From: an uncultured Paracoccaceae bacterium
GTDB taxonomy: Bacteria; Pseudomonadota; Alphaproteobacteria; Rhodobacterales; Rhodobacteraceae
Assembly: GCA_947497065.1 (NCBI GenBank)
Contig: CANMEQ010000002.1
Location: forward strand, 372,001-436,000
Direction of reading: 5' to 3'
Length of the DNA: 64,000 nucleotides
Numbering within the stretch: position 1 is the first letter of the stretch; every line of letters begins with the position of its first letter. The translations under genes were made by a program, and so were the position numbers. This document shows, piece by piece, positions 8,127-17,062 of the stretch. Under the pieces are notes generated by a model that saw nothing but the letters and a program-made list of their open reading frames with translations, ran no database searches and was not told the origin of the DNA.

Positions 8127-9614
8127 CTAGGCGTTTTCCTCTAGGTATTTGTTTATCAGTTCCTGCGTCCGGTCCCAGTGGGATCGGAGTACAACGTTGT
8201 TTTTCAAAAGGTCAGGAATGACATCGGAGGGGACGCCGCCTTCAAGTAGGCTCGTGATCAAGGCCCCTACCTGTAGGCCAAGAGCTTCGTCATCGATATG
8301 ATCGCTCGCAACTTTCTCAGCTCCGCCGATCATATCGGCATGGATGGTCTCAACTGGGAGGGAAGATCCGATTAGGCGGATGCAGGCATCGAAATCACTC
8401 TTCAAATCACCTCCGATCCGGTCTCGAAAGTCCTGAAAAACAGGGTGTGAAAGGTCCGGCTTAAAAATGATCTTGTCATCTTGTAAAACTCTGTTCCAAA
8501 CCGGCAGCTGATCTTCTGCAACCAGTTTTCTCCCGCGGCGCGTGTAGGTCCGTTTTGACGTGGAAACAAAACGTTCTACGATGCTTTTGAGCTTGTTTCG
8601 TACTGTTGGCGGGAGTTGCGCCGACGCTTTTTTGACATCGATTTTCCATTCAGCATCCATGGAGTTGGGGATGTCTACGGCAATTCGACAGAGTTTGGTT
8701 GCCTCAGCCTGCCGAGCTAAGCCCAGCCAGCCGCCCGCAATAATCAAACGGTCGGCCCGATAGATATAAAGCCCTTGCGATCTTTGATGCCCTTCCATCC
8801 CGCCAATGTCGTCCCACTCCTGTTGGGACATCTTCTTATGGTGAGGGAGAGTAACACATTTGAAGCTAACGACGCCCTTTGACAGTTTCAGAAATTCTTC
8901 GGAATCCAATTGACGAGCAGGATGCCCTTCCGCGAAAGGGTCGATCGGGGCTAGTTTGGCGTGGTTGAGGTAGAGTGAAATTCGTGCAGGTGAGCCACTC
9001 AAGTAACGATGAAAAACTAGCCTGAGGTGACGTTCGGCACTGCTAAGAGCTGCGTTGAGCGTTTGGGTTCTTTTAGATCCATCGTTCTTATAACCGCCAT
9101 CGAGGCGATCAAGTTTTTTCCAGACTACAATTGTACCGGAGTCCCCGAGGTGTTGCGCCGAAGGCACTGTGCTTGGATCATCAAGGATGACCGCTGACCA
9201 CCGATTTGTTTCGCCAACTCGGTCCAAGTCCCAGGCCGCGGCTGTCGTTTCCCCATCCGTTCGGGTAAGGACTGTGAGTTGCCGGCATTGGGAAAAGCTC
9301 GCACTTTTCAGCCCAAGGCCAAAACGCCCCAGATCTTTTGCGTCGCGCTCATCCCGAGGATTTTTTGTGCCGGGCCTTAGTGCCTCAAGTAGCTCTGCTC
9401 TCGACATGCCGTGACCATCGTCAGCAATCGCTATCCAAGGATCATCTGAAACTGTATCAGCAAAGACATCAATTCGTTTGGCATTTGCAGTGATTGCGTT
9501 ATCTACAATATCTGCCAGAGACGTCTCGAGGCTATATCCAAAATCCCGAAGCCCTTCAATGAGGCTCGCGGGATGAGGCGGAAGCTCAACTTCCTGTGAC
9601 GCGAAGATGTCCAT
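8127..9614 (-). CDS. MORC/MutL-like GHKL ATP-binding protein
   Basis: This 495-residue protein has a complete GHKL ATPase domain in its first 150 residues: N-box SLADIVDNAI with catalytic-type glutamate/asparagine positions near residue 35, G1 box IADDGHGMS near 63-70, and G2 box GRFGLGLKSASFS near 96-108. This layout matches the bacterial MutL/MORC-related ATPases found in restriction-like operons with Z1 proteins rather than histidine kinases, because no dimerisation histidine domain or receiver is present. A basic middle region (KSIVERFVSTSKRTYTRRGR) may contact DNA. It is the first gene of the minus-strand operon. ATP-driven dimer closure could act as the sensor or clamp of the system (inference). 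Confidence 0.88.
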   Translation of the reverse strand: MDIFASQEVELPPHPASLIEGLRDFGYSLETSLADIVDNAITANAKRIDVFADTVSDDPWIAIADDGHGMSRAELLEALRPGTKNPRDERDAKDLGRFGLGLKSASFSQCRQLTVLTRTDGETTAAAWDLDRVGETNRWSAVILDDPSTVPSAQHLGDSGTIVVWKKLDRLDGGYKNDGSKRTQTLNAALSSAERHLRLVFHRYLSGSPARISLYLNHAKLAPIDPFAEGHPARQLDSEEFLKLSKGVVSFKCVTLPHHKKMSQQEWDDIGGMEGHQRSQGLYIYRADRLIIAGGWLGLARQAEATKLCRIAVDIPNSMDAEWKIDVKKASAQLPPTVRNKLKSIVERFVSTSKRTYTRRGRKLVAEDQLPVWNRVLQDDKIIFKPDLSHPVFQDFRDRIGGDLKSDFDACIRLIGSSLPVETIHADMIGGAEKVASDHIDDEALGLQVGALITSLLEGGVPSDVIPDLLKNNVVLRSHWDRTQELINKYLEENA

Positions 9615-10031
9615 GAAATGTGCCTATTAAATACCTAACGCAACTATAGGGTACGCCCTGAAGCTTGAACACATGCAAAAAGTGAGCGCAAAGCTATTTC
9701 TTTCAAAAAGAGATGTTCTTTGGGAACAGGTCACTTTGCATGCGCAGCAAATGGCGGGAATGCGGAATGCAAATGCAGCATGGCGTTTCGGTGACGAACG
9801 GCCAGTTTTTGGCCGTGAGTGTCGACGGAAACGATGTAAATCGAGCAAGATGCCGTGATGCGGAGAATGACTGCAATGAGCCTGAAATGGCCGCGTTCGT
9901 CGTAGGAGGATTTGCAGTTGCTGTATGGGCGCGCATGTCGTGACGGTAAACAGTTAGTCTAGACTATCGTGGATGTGCATTTAGAGTGTTGACCACTTCA
10001 ACTAACACCTGATCAATATAGGACCGCCGAG
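9615..10031 (+). other. Intergenic region between the GHKL operon and an orphan gene
   Basis: This 417-base stretch must contain the promoter of the minus-strand GHKL-Z1-nuclease-AIPR operon. I find no convincing sigma-70 pair; the best is a TTGCAT/TACCCT pair (minus strand, 9678-9648) with an over-long 19-base spacer. Small open frames at 9673-9858 and 9713-9943 on the plus strand overlap each other and have neither a good ribosome-binding site nor a recognisable product, so I do not call them genes. Confidence 0.5.
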
Positions 10032-10391
10032 ATGATTAAGATGAGAGATTTGAACACCGGCTTCACATATCGATCATCGTGGACGGGGTTCGCTAAAGGC
10101 CGAGGTCTTGATATCGACAATGCGCCGATGCTGCACAGCGCACGCATTGACAGAAACCTAATCTACGAAGACCCTTTTAAGGGCCCTCGACACAGTTTCT
10201 CAAAAAAGTATGAGCAGTTCATCAAGGCTCTTAAAACCAGTGAATATGCGATCGTCCGACATGGCGGAAAAGATGAAAATCAAAACCTGTTTGGGTCCGG
10301 AAAGCTGATTGCAATCTATGAGGTTGTTTCATACGAGGTTGACGAAACCGGAGGGGTTAAAATTCAGCTTGGCAATCGAGTTGCATTTTAG
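10032..10391 (+). CDS. Orphan hypothetical protein
   Basis: The predicted product has 119 residues (116 if the second ATG at 10041 is used). I do not recognise it. It is a soluble, basic protein without signal peptide, cysteine clusters or membrane segments. The first half contains GFTYRSSWTGFAKGRG and the second half looks like alternating beta strands (KLIAIYEVVSYEVDETGGVKIQLGNRVAF). The ribosome-binding site is weak (GGACCG). It is transcribed away from the defence operon and shares that operon's upstream region, so the two could be coregulated. It lies inside the A/T-rich island and is probably horizontally acquired. Confidence 0.6.
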   Translation: MIKMRDLNTGFTYRSSWTGFAKGRGLDIDNAPMLHSARIDRNLIYEDPFKGPRHSFSKKYEQFIKALKTSEYAIVRHGGKDENQNLFGSGKLIAIYEVVSYEVDETGGVKIQLGNRVAF

Positions 10392-10790
10392 AACGGTATT
10401 TACCGTGAACGGCCCAAACCGGACCTTGCACGGGTCTGTTGTTGCTGCAGTGCAGCTTACCCAAAGCTGTCGTTCGAGGTGTCGTGCCGCATATTGATTA
10501 ATCGGCTGAGCAATCTGCGTGAAGCCCAGCCCCCCTGATCCTGAACACTCAAATCAGTCGCGTTTTTGAGATTGGTCACACTCATCACTTTCACGAATAC
10601 ATAACGTAAACGGAACAATGCCTTGCCAGTTGACATATAAGCGCAATCACAGGTAGTAATATTGTGGCCTGCCGTGTAAGGAATTACGAACATAGCAGCG
10701 GTTTAAGGTGGCTCTGAGGGCCGAAAGCAAAACGCCTGATCCATAGTTGTACCGAAATTTTGTTTATGTTTCCGTGTTTGTGAATTTTAG
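10392..10790 (+). other. Gene-poor interval before the DUF285 pseudogene
   Basis: I see no supportable gene here. A minus-strand frame (10457-10693, 78 codons) lacks a ribosome-binding site and its translation looks non-protein-like. The part from 10392 to about 10520 gives me the impression of repeat-like, decayed sequence of the kind scattered in roseobacter genomes, but I cannot verify this without a search. Confidence 0.4.
10630..10659 (+). promoter_or_regulatory. Candidate sigma-70 promoter upstream of the DUF285 genes
   Basis: A perfect TTGACA (10630-10635) is followed after 18 bases by TAGTAA (10654-10659). It points toward the decayed DUF285-repeat copy that begins at 10791 and, further on, the intact gene at 11149. 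It may be the ancestral promoter of the broken copy. Pattern match only. Confidence 0.35.
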
Positions 10791-11012
10791 ATGGAAGATA
10801 TTTTTGTGTTAGTTTTGCCAAACGATTTCAGAAGTTATTTCAAAAACGGTTCAGACCCAGATGGAAACGCGATCTCTAATCTAACAGATGCAGATACTTC
10901 GAGGGTGAACAATATGTATCGCATGCTCGGATAGTCAGCTGTGTTTGATCAGGACATCGGTGTTTGGGACACCTCTTTGTTGGTACCCTCGACAACAATG
11001 AGGGCGATTTGA
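10791..11012 (+). pseudogene. Decayed N-terminal copy of a DUF285/BspA-repeat protein
   Basis: The frame starting with ATG at 10791 encodes 47 residues that include SDPDGNAISNLTDADTSRV, then a TAG at 10932. Reading on in the same frame gives SAVFDQDIGVWDTSLLVPS and TTMRAI before a second stop at 11010. Each piece lines up in order with the start of the intact protein at 11149 (GLDPDGNPLPDITDLDTSDV, then ETFNQAIGRWDTSNTTIMRA). This is therefore a duplicated or remnant copy inactivated by an in-frame stop and truncated after about one repeat. The 136 bases from 11013 to the intact start hold nothing I recognise. Confidence 0.75.
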
Positions 11013-11148
11013 CCTATAGAAGATAGCCCATTTTTGAAGGTAGAGATCAACTGATTTCCGCGTCTTTCGACATGATACACATGGAACAATCGGGCGAAAT
11101 GCCGTCCTAGGATGAAGCAAAACACAATTTTTAGAAAATGGATTCAAC

Positions 11149-14100
11149 ATGGTAACTTTGGCAGGTGATGCGAGCTTTGGATTTTATAACGGTCTTGACC
11201 CTGACGGAAACCCACTCCCGGATATCACAGACCTGGATACGTCAGACGTAACCGATATGAATGGTTTGTTTTTCTTCGCCGAGACGTTCAACCAAGCGAT
11301 CGGTAGATGGGACACGTCGAATACGACCATAATGCGAGCCGTGTTCTACGAAGCACATGCGTTCAACCAAGATATCAGTCAGTGGAACACGTCCAAAGTG
11401 ACCGATATGCGCGAGATGTTTCATAAGGCATATGCCTTCAATCAGGACATCGGGTCGTGGGACACAAGCGCCGTCACCAGAATGGACGAGATGTTCTTTG
11501 GCGCACAAACCTTCAACCGAGATATCAGCGGTTGGGACATGTCGCGCATCACGGACATGAGCGACATGTTTAGCGGGGCTGCTGCATTCAACCGAGATAT
11601 CAGCGATTGGACCATTGCGGACGGCGCAAATTTGTCAGGGCTATTCCGGGACGCTGATGCCTTTGATCAAGACTTGTCTGACTTGGACATCAGTGGCCTG
11701 AAGCTGATGTATAACATGTTTAACGGGTCGGGCATGTCCGTCGAGAATTATGACGCCACGCTAAACGGCTGGTACGAACAGTCCCTGTCGACAGGGGTGC
11801 AGAATTACGTCGCTTTGGGGGCGAGTGGCCTGCAATATTCAAGCGAAAGTGCGGCTGCGCGTCAGTGGCTGACGTTCAATCATGGCTGGACCTTTCAGGG
11901 CGATACGCTTTGGACAGAGGGAGAGAATAGAGCGCCGAATGCGATCATTGATAACATCGCCATAGACGCCGATATTGATCGCGTTGTTTTTAACGCGTTG
12001 AGCAATGACCGAGACCAAGATCGAGATACCCTTTCGCTGACGGCGATTGACGGTGATGACATTATCGAAACGGGAGTTGATCCCTACGGGCTGACATTTA
12101 ATACCGCTTCTGCCAATGGCGGAGCCATTTCCGGCAACAGCGATGGCACGCTTCATTATTTGCCGGCGCCGGACTTTGCCGGGGTTGATACATTTACCTA
12201 TACCGTAAGCGATGGAAACGGCGGAACGGATACTGCGACAGTGCGCATCACTGTTGGCGCCGATCCGGTTGCGCCTCCTCCCGAGCCTACGAATTCCGCT
12301 CCGGTTATAGCTGGTCTTTCTTTTGGCCAACGTTTGGATGCCAGCGCTTTTTCGATTAACTTGCGCGACTTCATTTCAGACCCAGACGGCGATGATTTTG
12401 ACATCTTTGTTGCACTTCCGTCCGAACTGGAAGGGATCGCGTTTGATGCCGAGACATCGGTTTTGTCGGGAACAATCGATGCTGGTTTTGATCCTTATAC
12501 TGCGGGCGAAGAACCTTCTTTGGCTTCGTTTGACATTGATATCCTTGCGATTGATACAAACGGTGCCGAAACCGAGGTGACGCGGTCGCTTGTGGTCCGG
12601 CAGGACACGTCCCCTCGCACGCCGACGGTGACGGTTGATGATATCCGGCTCGACGAAAATGGGGCGGAGCGCGGTGTGATTGTGCGCCTATCCAATCCTG
12701 TTGATTACGACATCACCCTGAATTGGCGGATCTCGGACGATAGCACCGCTTATCGTGGCTTCGACTTTGATGTGGCTGATGGTGTGTCGGACGTCTTCAT
12801 TCCCGCAGGGGGCGAAACCGGTCTGATCCGATTAACAGCCTTGGCCGATGATATCGCGGAAGGACTTGAATACATTGAGTTTGAGTTTTCGACACTTGAT
12901 GATGTTGTCGATAACGGTGGGCACATCGTTCCGATCTTGGATTCGGCGGCGACAGATTTGTCATCGGGCAACGGTCTGCTGGCGTTCATTGCATTCGCAT
13001 TCGGCCATGAATCCGTTGCTCAAGCTCGCGACTATTTTGCAGCACTGTATGACGAAGGGGTCAAATACACCGCTTCAATCGAAGCATTCGGCGGGGCCTC
13101 AGTGAGTGGGTCTGGTTTTGAAGCAGGTTATGGTTATTCGTTAGACGTTGCGGACCTTTTTGGTGTGACTGCCGAAGGCCTTGGCCAATATGACAGCAAC
13201 GAAAACGGGCGCGTTTCCGTATGGTCTCATAGCAGTCTGTCTCTAAGTACCGCTCTTGATCTGAATCTGGACTTTTTGAACAGCCGTGTCACAGGGGGAC
13301 TGGCTGTTGGCTTTACGCCTTTGAAGGTCTCATCGCTGAACGGTGACGATCTTGCGGACACTTCGGTGGGGTACAAGGTCGGTGCAGGATTGCTAGGTAC
13401 AAAAGCAACGATCGGGCAAACCTTGGGGACACAGAGCGGGGTAAGCCCTTATGATTTTGAAGTCAGCGCTGCGCAATCTGCGTTCGGGGTCTCGGTTCCG
13501 CTTGGAAACTTAACGGACGGATTTGGCGTTGATGGAGCGAAATTCACGTTTTCCCCACTGGATATTGCAAAGTTAAACCTCGCTTTTGCCGGGGTTTCAT
13601 TTGAAGTTGCGAACACCAGAAATCATATCGAAGCCGACCGCGACTTGGTAATCAACGGCGAATTTCTTGAGGTCTTATCCGAGTTTGGGCTGGTTTCTGC
13701 GGGTGAATTTTCCGCGTCTGATGGGATGTCAGGGAACACGGCTGCGAATGAAATAGTCGGCACCACCGGAAACGATGAAATTACAGGTGGCGGCGGCAAT
13801 GACAGCCTTTACGGTCGTAACGGGGATGATCTGTTGTATGCGGATGATCCTGATATCGCACGCAGTGTTGGGCTCTTTGGTGGCGAGGGAGACGACGTTA
13901 TGATCTCAGGCCGTGCCGAATATTGGGCGGCAGATGGCGGCGCGGACAATGATCAATACGTCATTGATTACACCCAACTTCAGGACGTCGCGGATGATCT
14001 GGGCCGCTCGCCGGAATTGCAAGTATATGACGAAAGCGGGGCTGACGATCGGATTGTCATCCTATCGGATCGCGCAATCGATATTGTCAACGATGTGACC

Positions 14101-14973
14101 TATGGTTTTGCTGATGACGGGACATTGACTGTAACGACCGCTAACAAGAAACTCTTTGGCAGCGACGATGAGTTTTCGTTCACCATTACCGATCAGACGT
14201 CGGCGCATGGACGTATTGAAAACATTTGGTTCGCTACAGCCAGTGACGATCTGAGTTCCTTTAATTTGTATGCGGGGCAGGATATTGCGAGCCTGACAGA
14301 GAGCCACCTCGAAGAGACTGCCATTACCGGGTCCGAACGCGGCGATGTGTTAACGGGAACAGACGCCAGCCAGATTTTGAATGGCGGAGTTGGTGGTGAC
14401 AGTATGGTCGGACTTGGTGGTGACGATACGTTTATCTTTGAGAATAGCAAAGACCGTGCCGAAGAAGCCGTTGGCGAAGGTTTTGACACGATTATTGCCA
14501 CTTCCGAAGTAACGTTGGGCAGCTCTGAAATTGAGCGGGTTAATCTAGAAGGCACAGGCAATCATCGGGTAAATGGTAACCAATTCGCGACTGAGATCAA
14601 CGGAAACGCCGGTAGCAATATTTTGATCGGTGGCGGCGGCGGCGATGTGATCACCGGCGGCGACGGAACAGATTACTTCGCATTCCTTGTGAATGACGCC
14701 GAAGGCGCAACTCAGATTACAGATTTCGGCGGTAACGACCAAGTTGCACTTGACGACCGTTTCTTCAACTTAGGTGACAGCAGCATCAATGTGCGGCAGG
14801 TCAGTCAGGTACAAATAGAAAATGCACTTAGAACCGAAACCGCGATTTACAACGCAAGCAGCGGCGAGATGTTTATCGATGTCGACGGTCGTCGCGGCCC
14901 AGAAGAAGCCCAATTAATTGCGGTTATCGAAGGTGGCGGCAAGCTTGGAGTAGATGATCTTATCCTATTTTAG
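11149..14973 (+). CDS. Large DUF285 (BspA-like) repeat protein with RTX calcium-binding C-terminus
   Basis: This 1274-residue protein is a mosaic adhesin-like surface or secreted protein. Residues about 25-210 hold five to six DUF285 repeats with the pattern FNQDIxxWDTSxVTDMxxMF. Residues about 260-370 form a cadherin/VCBS-type domain ending in GVDTFTYTVSDGNGGTDTATV, followed by a putative-Ig-like part and a Calx-beta-like domain (about 485-580). A unique region of about 250 residues comes next, then RTX nonapeptides GGGGNDSLYGRNGDD near 870-890 and GGGGGDVITGGDGTD near 1160-1175. There is no N-terminal signal peptide. RTX proteins of this type are exported by type I systems using a C-terminal signal, and no exporter genes are in the window. 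The start follows a decayed copy of its own 5' end. Confidence 0.85.
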   Translation: MVTLAGDASFGFYNGLDPDGNPLPDITDLDTSDVTDMNGLFFFAETFNQAIGRWDTSNTTIMRAVFYEAHAFNQDISQWNTSKVTDMREMFHKAYAFNQDIGSWDTSAVTRMDEMFFGAQTFNRDISGWDMSRITDMSDMFSGAAAFNRDISDWTIADGANLSGLFRDADAFDQDLSDLDISGLKLMYNMFNGSGMSVENYDATLNGWYEQSLSTGVQNYVALGASGLQYSSESAAARQWLTFNHGWTFQGDTLWTEGENRAPNAIIDNIAIDADIDRVVFNALSNDRDQDRDTLSLTAIDGDDIIETGVDPYGLTFNTASANGGAISGNSDGTLHYLPAPDFAGVDTFTYTVSDGNGGTDTATVRITVGADPVAPPPEPTNSAPVIAGLSFGQRLDASAFSINLRDFISDPDGDDFDIFVALPSELEGIAFDAETSVLSGTIDAGFDPYTAGEEPSLASFDIDILAIDTNGAETEVTRSLVVRQDTSPRTPTVTVDDIRLDENGAERGVIVRLSNPVDYDITLNWRISDDSTAYRGFDFDVADGVSDVFIPAGGETGLIRLTALADDIAEGLEYIEFEFSTLDDVVDNGGHIVPILDSAATDLSSGNGLLAFIAFAFGHESVAQARDYFAALYDEGVKYTASIEAFGGASVSGSGFEAGYGYSLDVADLFGVTAEGLGQYDSNENGRVSVWSHSSLSLSTALDLNLDFLNSRVTGGLAVGFTPLKVSSLNGDDLADTSVGYKVGAGLLGTKATIGQTLGTQSGVSPYDFEVSAAQSAFGVSVPLGNLTDGFGVDGAKFTFSPLDIAKLNLAFAGVSFEVANTRNHIEADRDLVINGEFLEVLSEFGLVSAGEFSASDGMSGNTAANEIVGTTGNDEITGGGGNDSLYGRNGDDLLYADDPDIARSVGLFGGEGDDVMISGRAEYWAADGGADNDQYVIDYTQLQDVADDLGRSPELQVYDESGADDRIVILSDRAIDIVNDVTYGFADDGTLTVTTANKKLFGSDDEFSFTITDQTSAHGRIENIWFATASDDLSSFNLYAGQDIASLTESHLEETAITGSERGDVLTGTDASQILNGGVGGDSMVGLGGDDTFIFENSKDRAEEAVGEGFDTIIATSEVTLGSSEIERVNLEGTGNHRVNGNQFATEINGNAGSNILIGGGGGDVITGGDGTDYFAFLVNDAEGATQITDFGGNDQVALDDRFFNLGDSSINVRQVSQVQIENALRTETAIYNASSGEMFIDVDGRRGPEEAQLIAVIEGGGKLGVDDLILF

Positions 14974-15349
14974 TGAATTTGATGCTTACACCCCTTGAAA
15001 GGAGGCATTCTGCTTGCATTAAGTAAGGGAATGCGTCTTTTCCTCACCTGTTAGACACCGTCGTTCCACAGATCGTCACGATCGTACTGATTGAAAATTC
15101 AGCCAAGATGCTGCTACTATATGGCTAAATGTTCAAGGACGTCGTTCACGACTTTGCAGAAAGTTCTTTTGCACTGGTAAAAAATATTATGCTGGCTTCG
15201 GAGTCAGCTTCTTTTAAGGAACAGGCAGGTTGAATCCAACGATGAAGTCTTTAATCAATCACAACTTATCACCGGGCGTTTGATCGAGCGAGCCATTTGA
15301 AGAACCAGTCTTGTAGCTGTCTAATGAATGTTATCATCCGACAAATTGC
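14974..15349 (+). other. Gene-free interval after the RTX gene
   Basis: No open frame of note and no clear terminator is visible here. The sequence is A/T-rich like the rest of the island. It probably contains remnants of earlier insertions. Confidence 0.5.
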
Positions 15350-15670
15350 TTAACGGATCTCGCACCTGCAGCGAATGACCGCTTTCCGCCCTTCCAGCAA
15401 GCCCTCTCGCTCCTGCGGGGAAGATCGAGCGTTTGCAGCGAACGGCAGCGAAGTCCCGCAAAGCAGCCTTTCCGATAGCCCAAAGTGCTGCGGTGTGCAT
15501 GAAAGTCCGCGCTGACGAAACTGCCGCACGGAGTCGAAAGCCTTGGCTAGAGGCAATTTTGGACCGTGAGCATCAATAGAAGTGTCGCTAGGTAAGCTTG
15601 GTATTATCCCATCCCCTCCAACCCTTCTGCTTTTGGGTAAACGGTTACGTAAGGTTAAGCCGTCCCGCAC
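15350..15670 (-). other. Possible roseobacter repeat-family ORF or remnant
   Basis: A 106-codon minus-strand frame contains FGLSERLLCGTSLPFAANARS and is rich in arginine and serine. I have the impression of closely similar short frames in many unrelated places in Rhodobacterales genomes, which would make this a dispersed repeat or spurious frame rather than a working gene. It has no clear ribosome-binding site and no recognisable domain. The DNA from 15671 to 15844 also holds nothing else I can name. Confidence 0.25.
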
Positions 15671-15844
15671 TTCGTGCTAATGCTGCGGCGGTTGAACTCG
15701 TCTCTTAATTTTGAACGCAAAGCACCTTCTGGCCTGACTGTTGCCGTGTGGCTGCACTTCCAGCACTGTACTTCAGTGTGAGTTTTGCCGAATGGGAAAA
15801 GCAGGTCAGACATTTTGGGTGCGGTCACTGGGCAATTGACCTGT

Positions 15845-17032
15845 TTACCCTCTCAGCTTAGTCACTGTGGCAACATTTGTGCCGGTCACATGATCGGCCC
15901 ACGCCTCCATGACAGTTCGGCGTCTTTCCAGAAGGTCAGATCTTGCGTAGGAACGTTCAACCTTATTTCCGATTTTATGTCCCAGCACGGTTTCAGACAC
16001 CTCCCATGAGCAGGCGTCGACGTCTTGAACCCACGTCCGAAAACTGGATCTGAACCCATGCGGCCGACCTTTCTCTTTGAGCTTATCCAAGCAGACCTCT
16101 AGGGCGCGGTCAGTGATGGCCCCGCCGCGCAACCCCGCAAACAAAGTGCCGTCGTGAAACCGCGCCTGATCCGCAATGAGCGCCATCGCAGCGCGGGAAA
16201 GCGGGACACGAAAGTCTGTGACCTTCCCTTCAACACCTTTCACGCGGTCAGCCGGCACGGTCCAGACTGCCTCGTCTTCGTCGACCTCGTCTAAGGTGAT
16301 GCCCGTACACCCATCAAGACGCACAAGCGTCAGGATCATGAAGCGCAGACATTGGCCCGCGTTGGTTTCTGGCAACCGTTCGTAGAGGGCAGGGATTTCT
16401 GCCCAAGGGGTCGAGGGCGTCGGCGTCACGACGTGGTTTACATGCCCCAGCATCCGGACAGCCTGATCAACGATAATCGGGTTCACGTCGTATCCCATCA
16501 GCTGGGCTTCGCGAAGAACAAGCCTGGCCCGTTGGAATGCCTTTTCGGCTGTTGGGTGTTTTGTGTGCCAGATCGGTTTGAGCGCATCGCGGAAGTCATG
16601 GGCCGCCAGTGTCGAGATACGTTTAGAGCCGATGGCGGGCCATAAGTGGACAGTGAAGGGGGAAAGCCAGCGGCCCCGCGTTCCCTCGCCGCGCAGGCGT
16701 GCCTTGATACTCTCAAGGACGGTTTCGGTCATTTCTTGGAATGTGGGGTCCAGCTTGTCGCGCTCGGCTTTGATGGCCTCCTGCTCGGTCTTGCGCACAT
16801 CGACGGGGTCGTTCCCCTCATTGATCACGTTGCGCCACTTGTCGCGGATTTGGCGGGCTTGGCTGAGACTGATGGCCGGATAGGAGCCGAGCCCCATATC
16901 GCGGCGCTTGCCCATGAACTGATACCGGAACGTCCAGCGCCCACCTTTTGCCGTCCGGTCCAGAAACAGGCCATCCCCGTCCTGCATCCGTCCAGCGGGC
17001 GCGTTTTTGATTGCTATGGCTGTTAGCTTCCC
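15845..17032 (-). CDS. P4-type tyrosine recombinase (island integrase)
   Basis: This integrase catalyses site-specific recombination between an island end and a chromosomal attachment site. The N-terminal DUF4102 domain begins MGKLTAIAIKNAPAGRMQDGDGLFL, typical of P4-family integrases. The catalytic residues appear in order: arginine in TLVRLDGCTGI, lysine in DRVKGVEGK, HGFR (H-x-x-R), LGHKIGN histidine, and the nucleophilic tyrosine in ERSYARSDLLERRR near the C-terminus. I chose the ATG at 17032, preceded by GTAGGA and matching the family start; the frame is open to an ATG at 17062, giving 395 or 405 residues. The gene lies at the border between A/T-rich island DNA and G+C-rich backbone, so it probably mobilised the whole left part of the window. 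No tRNA gene flanks it. Confidence 0.92.
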   Translation of the reverse strand, partial: GKLTAIAIKNAPAGRMQDGDGLFLDRTAKGGRWTFRYQFMGKRRDMGLGSYPAISLSQARQIRDKWRNVINEGNDPVDVRKTEQEAIKAERDKLDPTFQEMTETVLESIKARLRGEGTRGRWLSPFTVHLWPAIGSKRISTLAAHDFRDALKPIWHTKHPTAEKAFQRARLVLREAQLMGYDVNPIIVDQAVRMLGHVNHVVTPTPSTPWAEIPALYERLPETNAGQCLRFMILTLVRLDGCTGITLDEVDEDEAVWTVPADRVKGVEGKVTDFRVPLSRAAMALIADQARFHDGTLFAGLRGGAITDRALEVCLDKLKEKGRPHGFRSSFRTWVQDVDACSWEVSETVLGHKIGNKVERSYARSDLLERRRTVMEAWADHVTGTNVATVTKLRG

Positions 17033-17040
17033 CATGATCC

Positions 17041-17062
17041 TACCCCACACTTTACCCCACAC
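17041..17062 (+). repeat. Tandem 10-base direct repeat beside the integrase start
   Basis: TACCCCACAC occurs at 17041-17050 and again at 17053-17062, separated by TT. The position, directly upstream of the integrase start at the island edge, is where arm-type integrase or excisionase binding sites, or the attachment core, usually lie. The function is inferred from location only. Confidence 0.4.

Noticed and set aside
9673-9943. Two overlapping small plus-strand frames upstream of the orphan gene
   Set aside because: They overlap in different frames, lack ribosome-binding sites and resemble no family; conservation data would be needed.
13759-13850. Glycine/aspartate tandem repeats as a DNA repeat or CRISPR-like array
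   Set aside because: They are codon-level RTX nonapeptides within an open frame, with no conserved DNA spacer structure.
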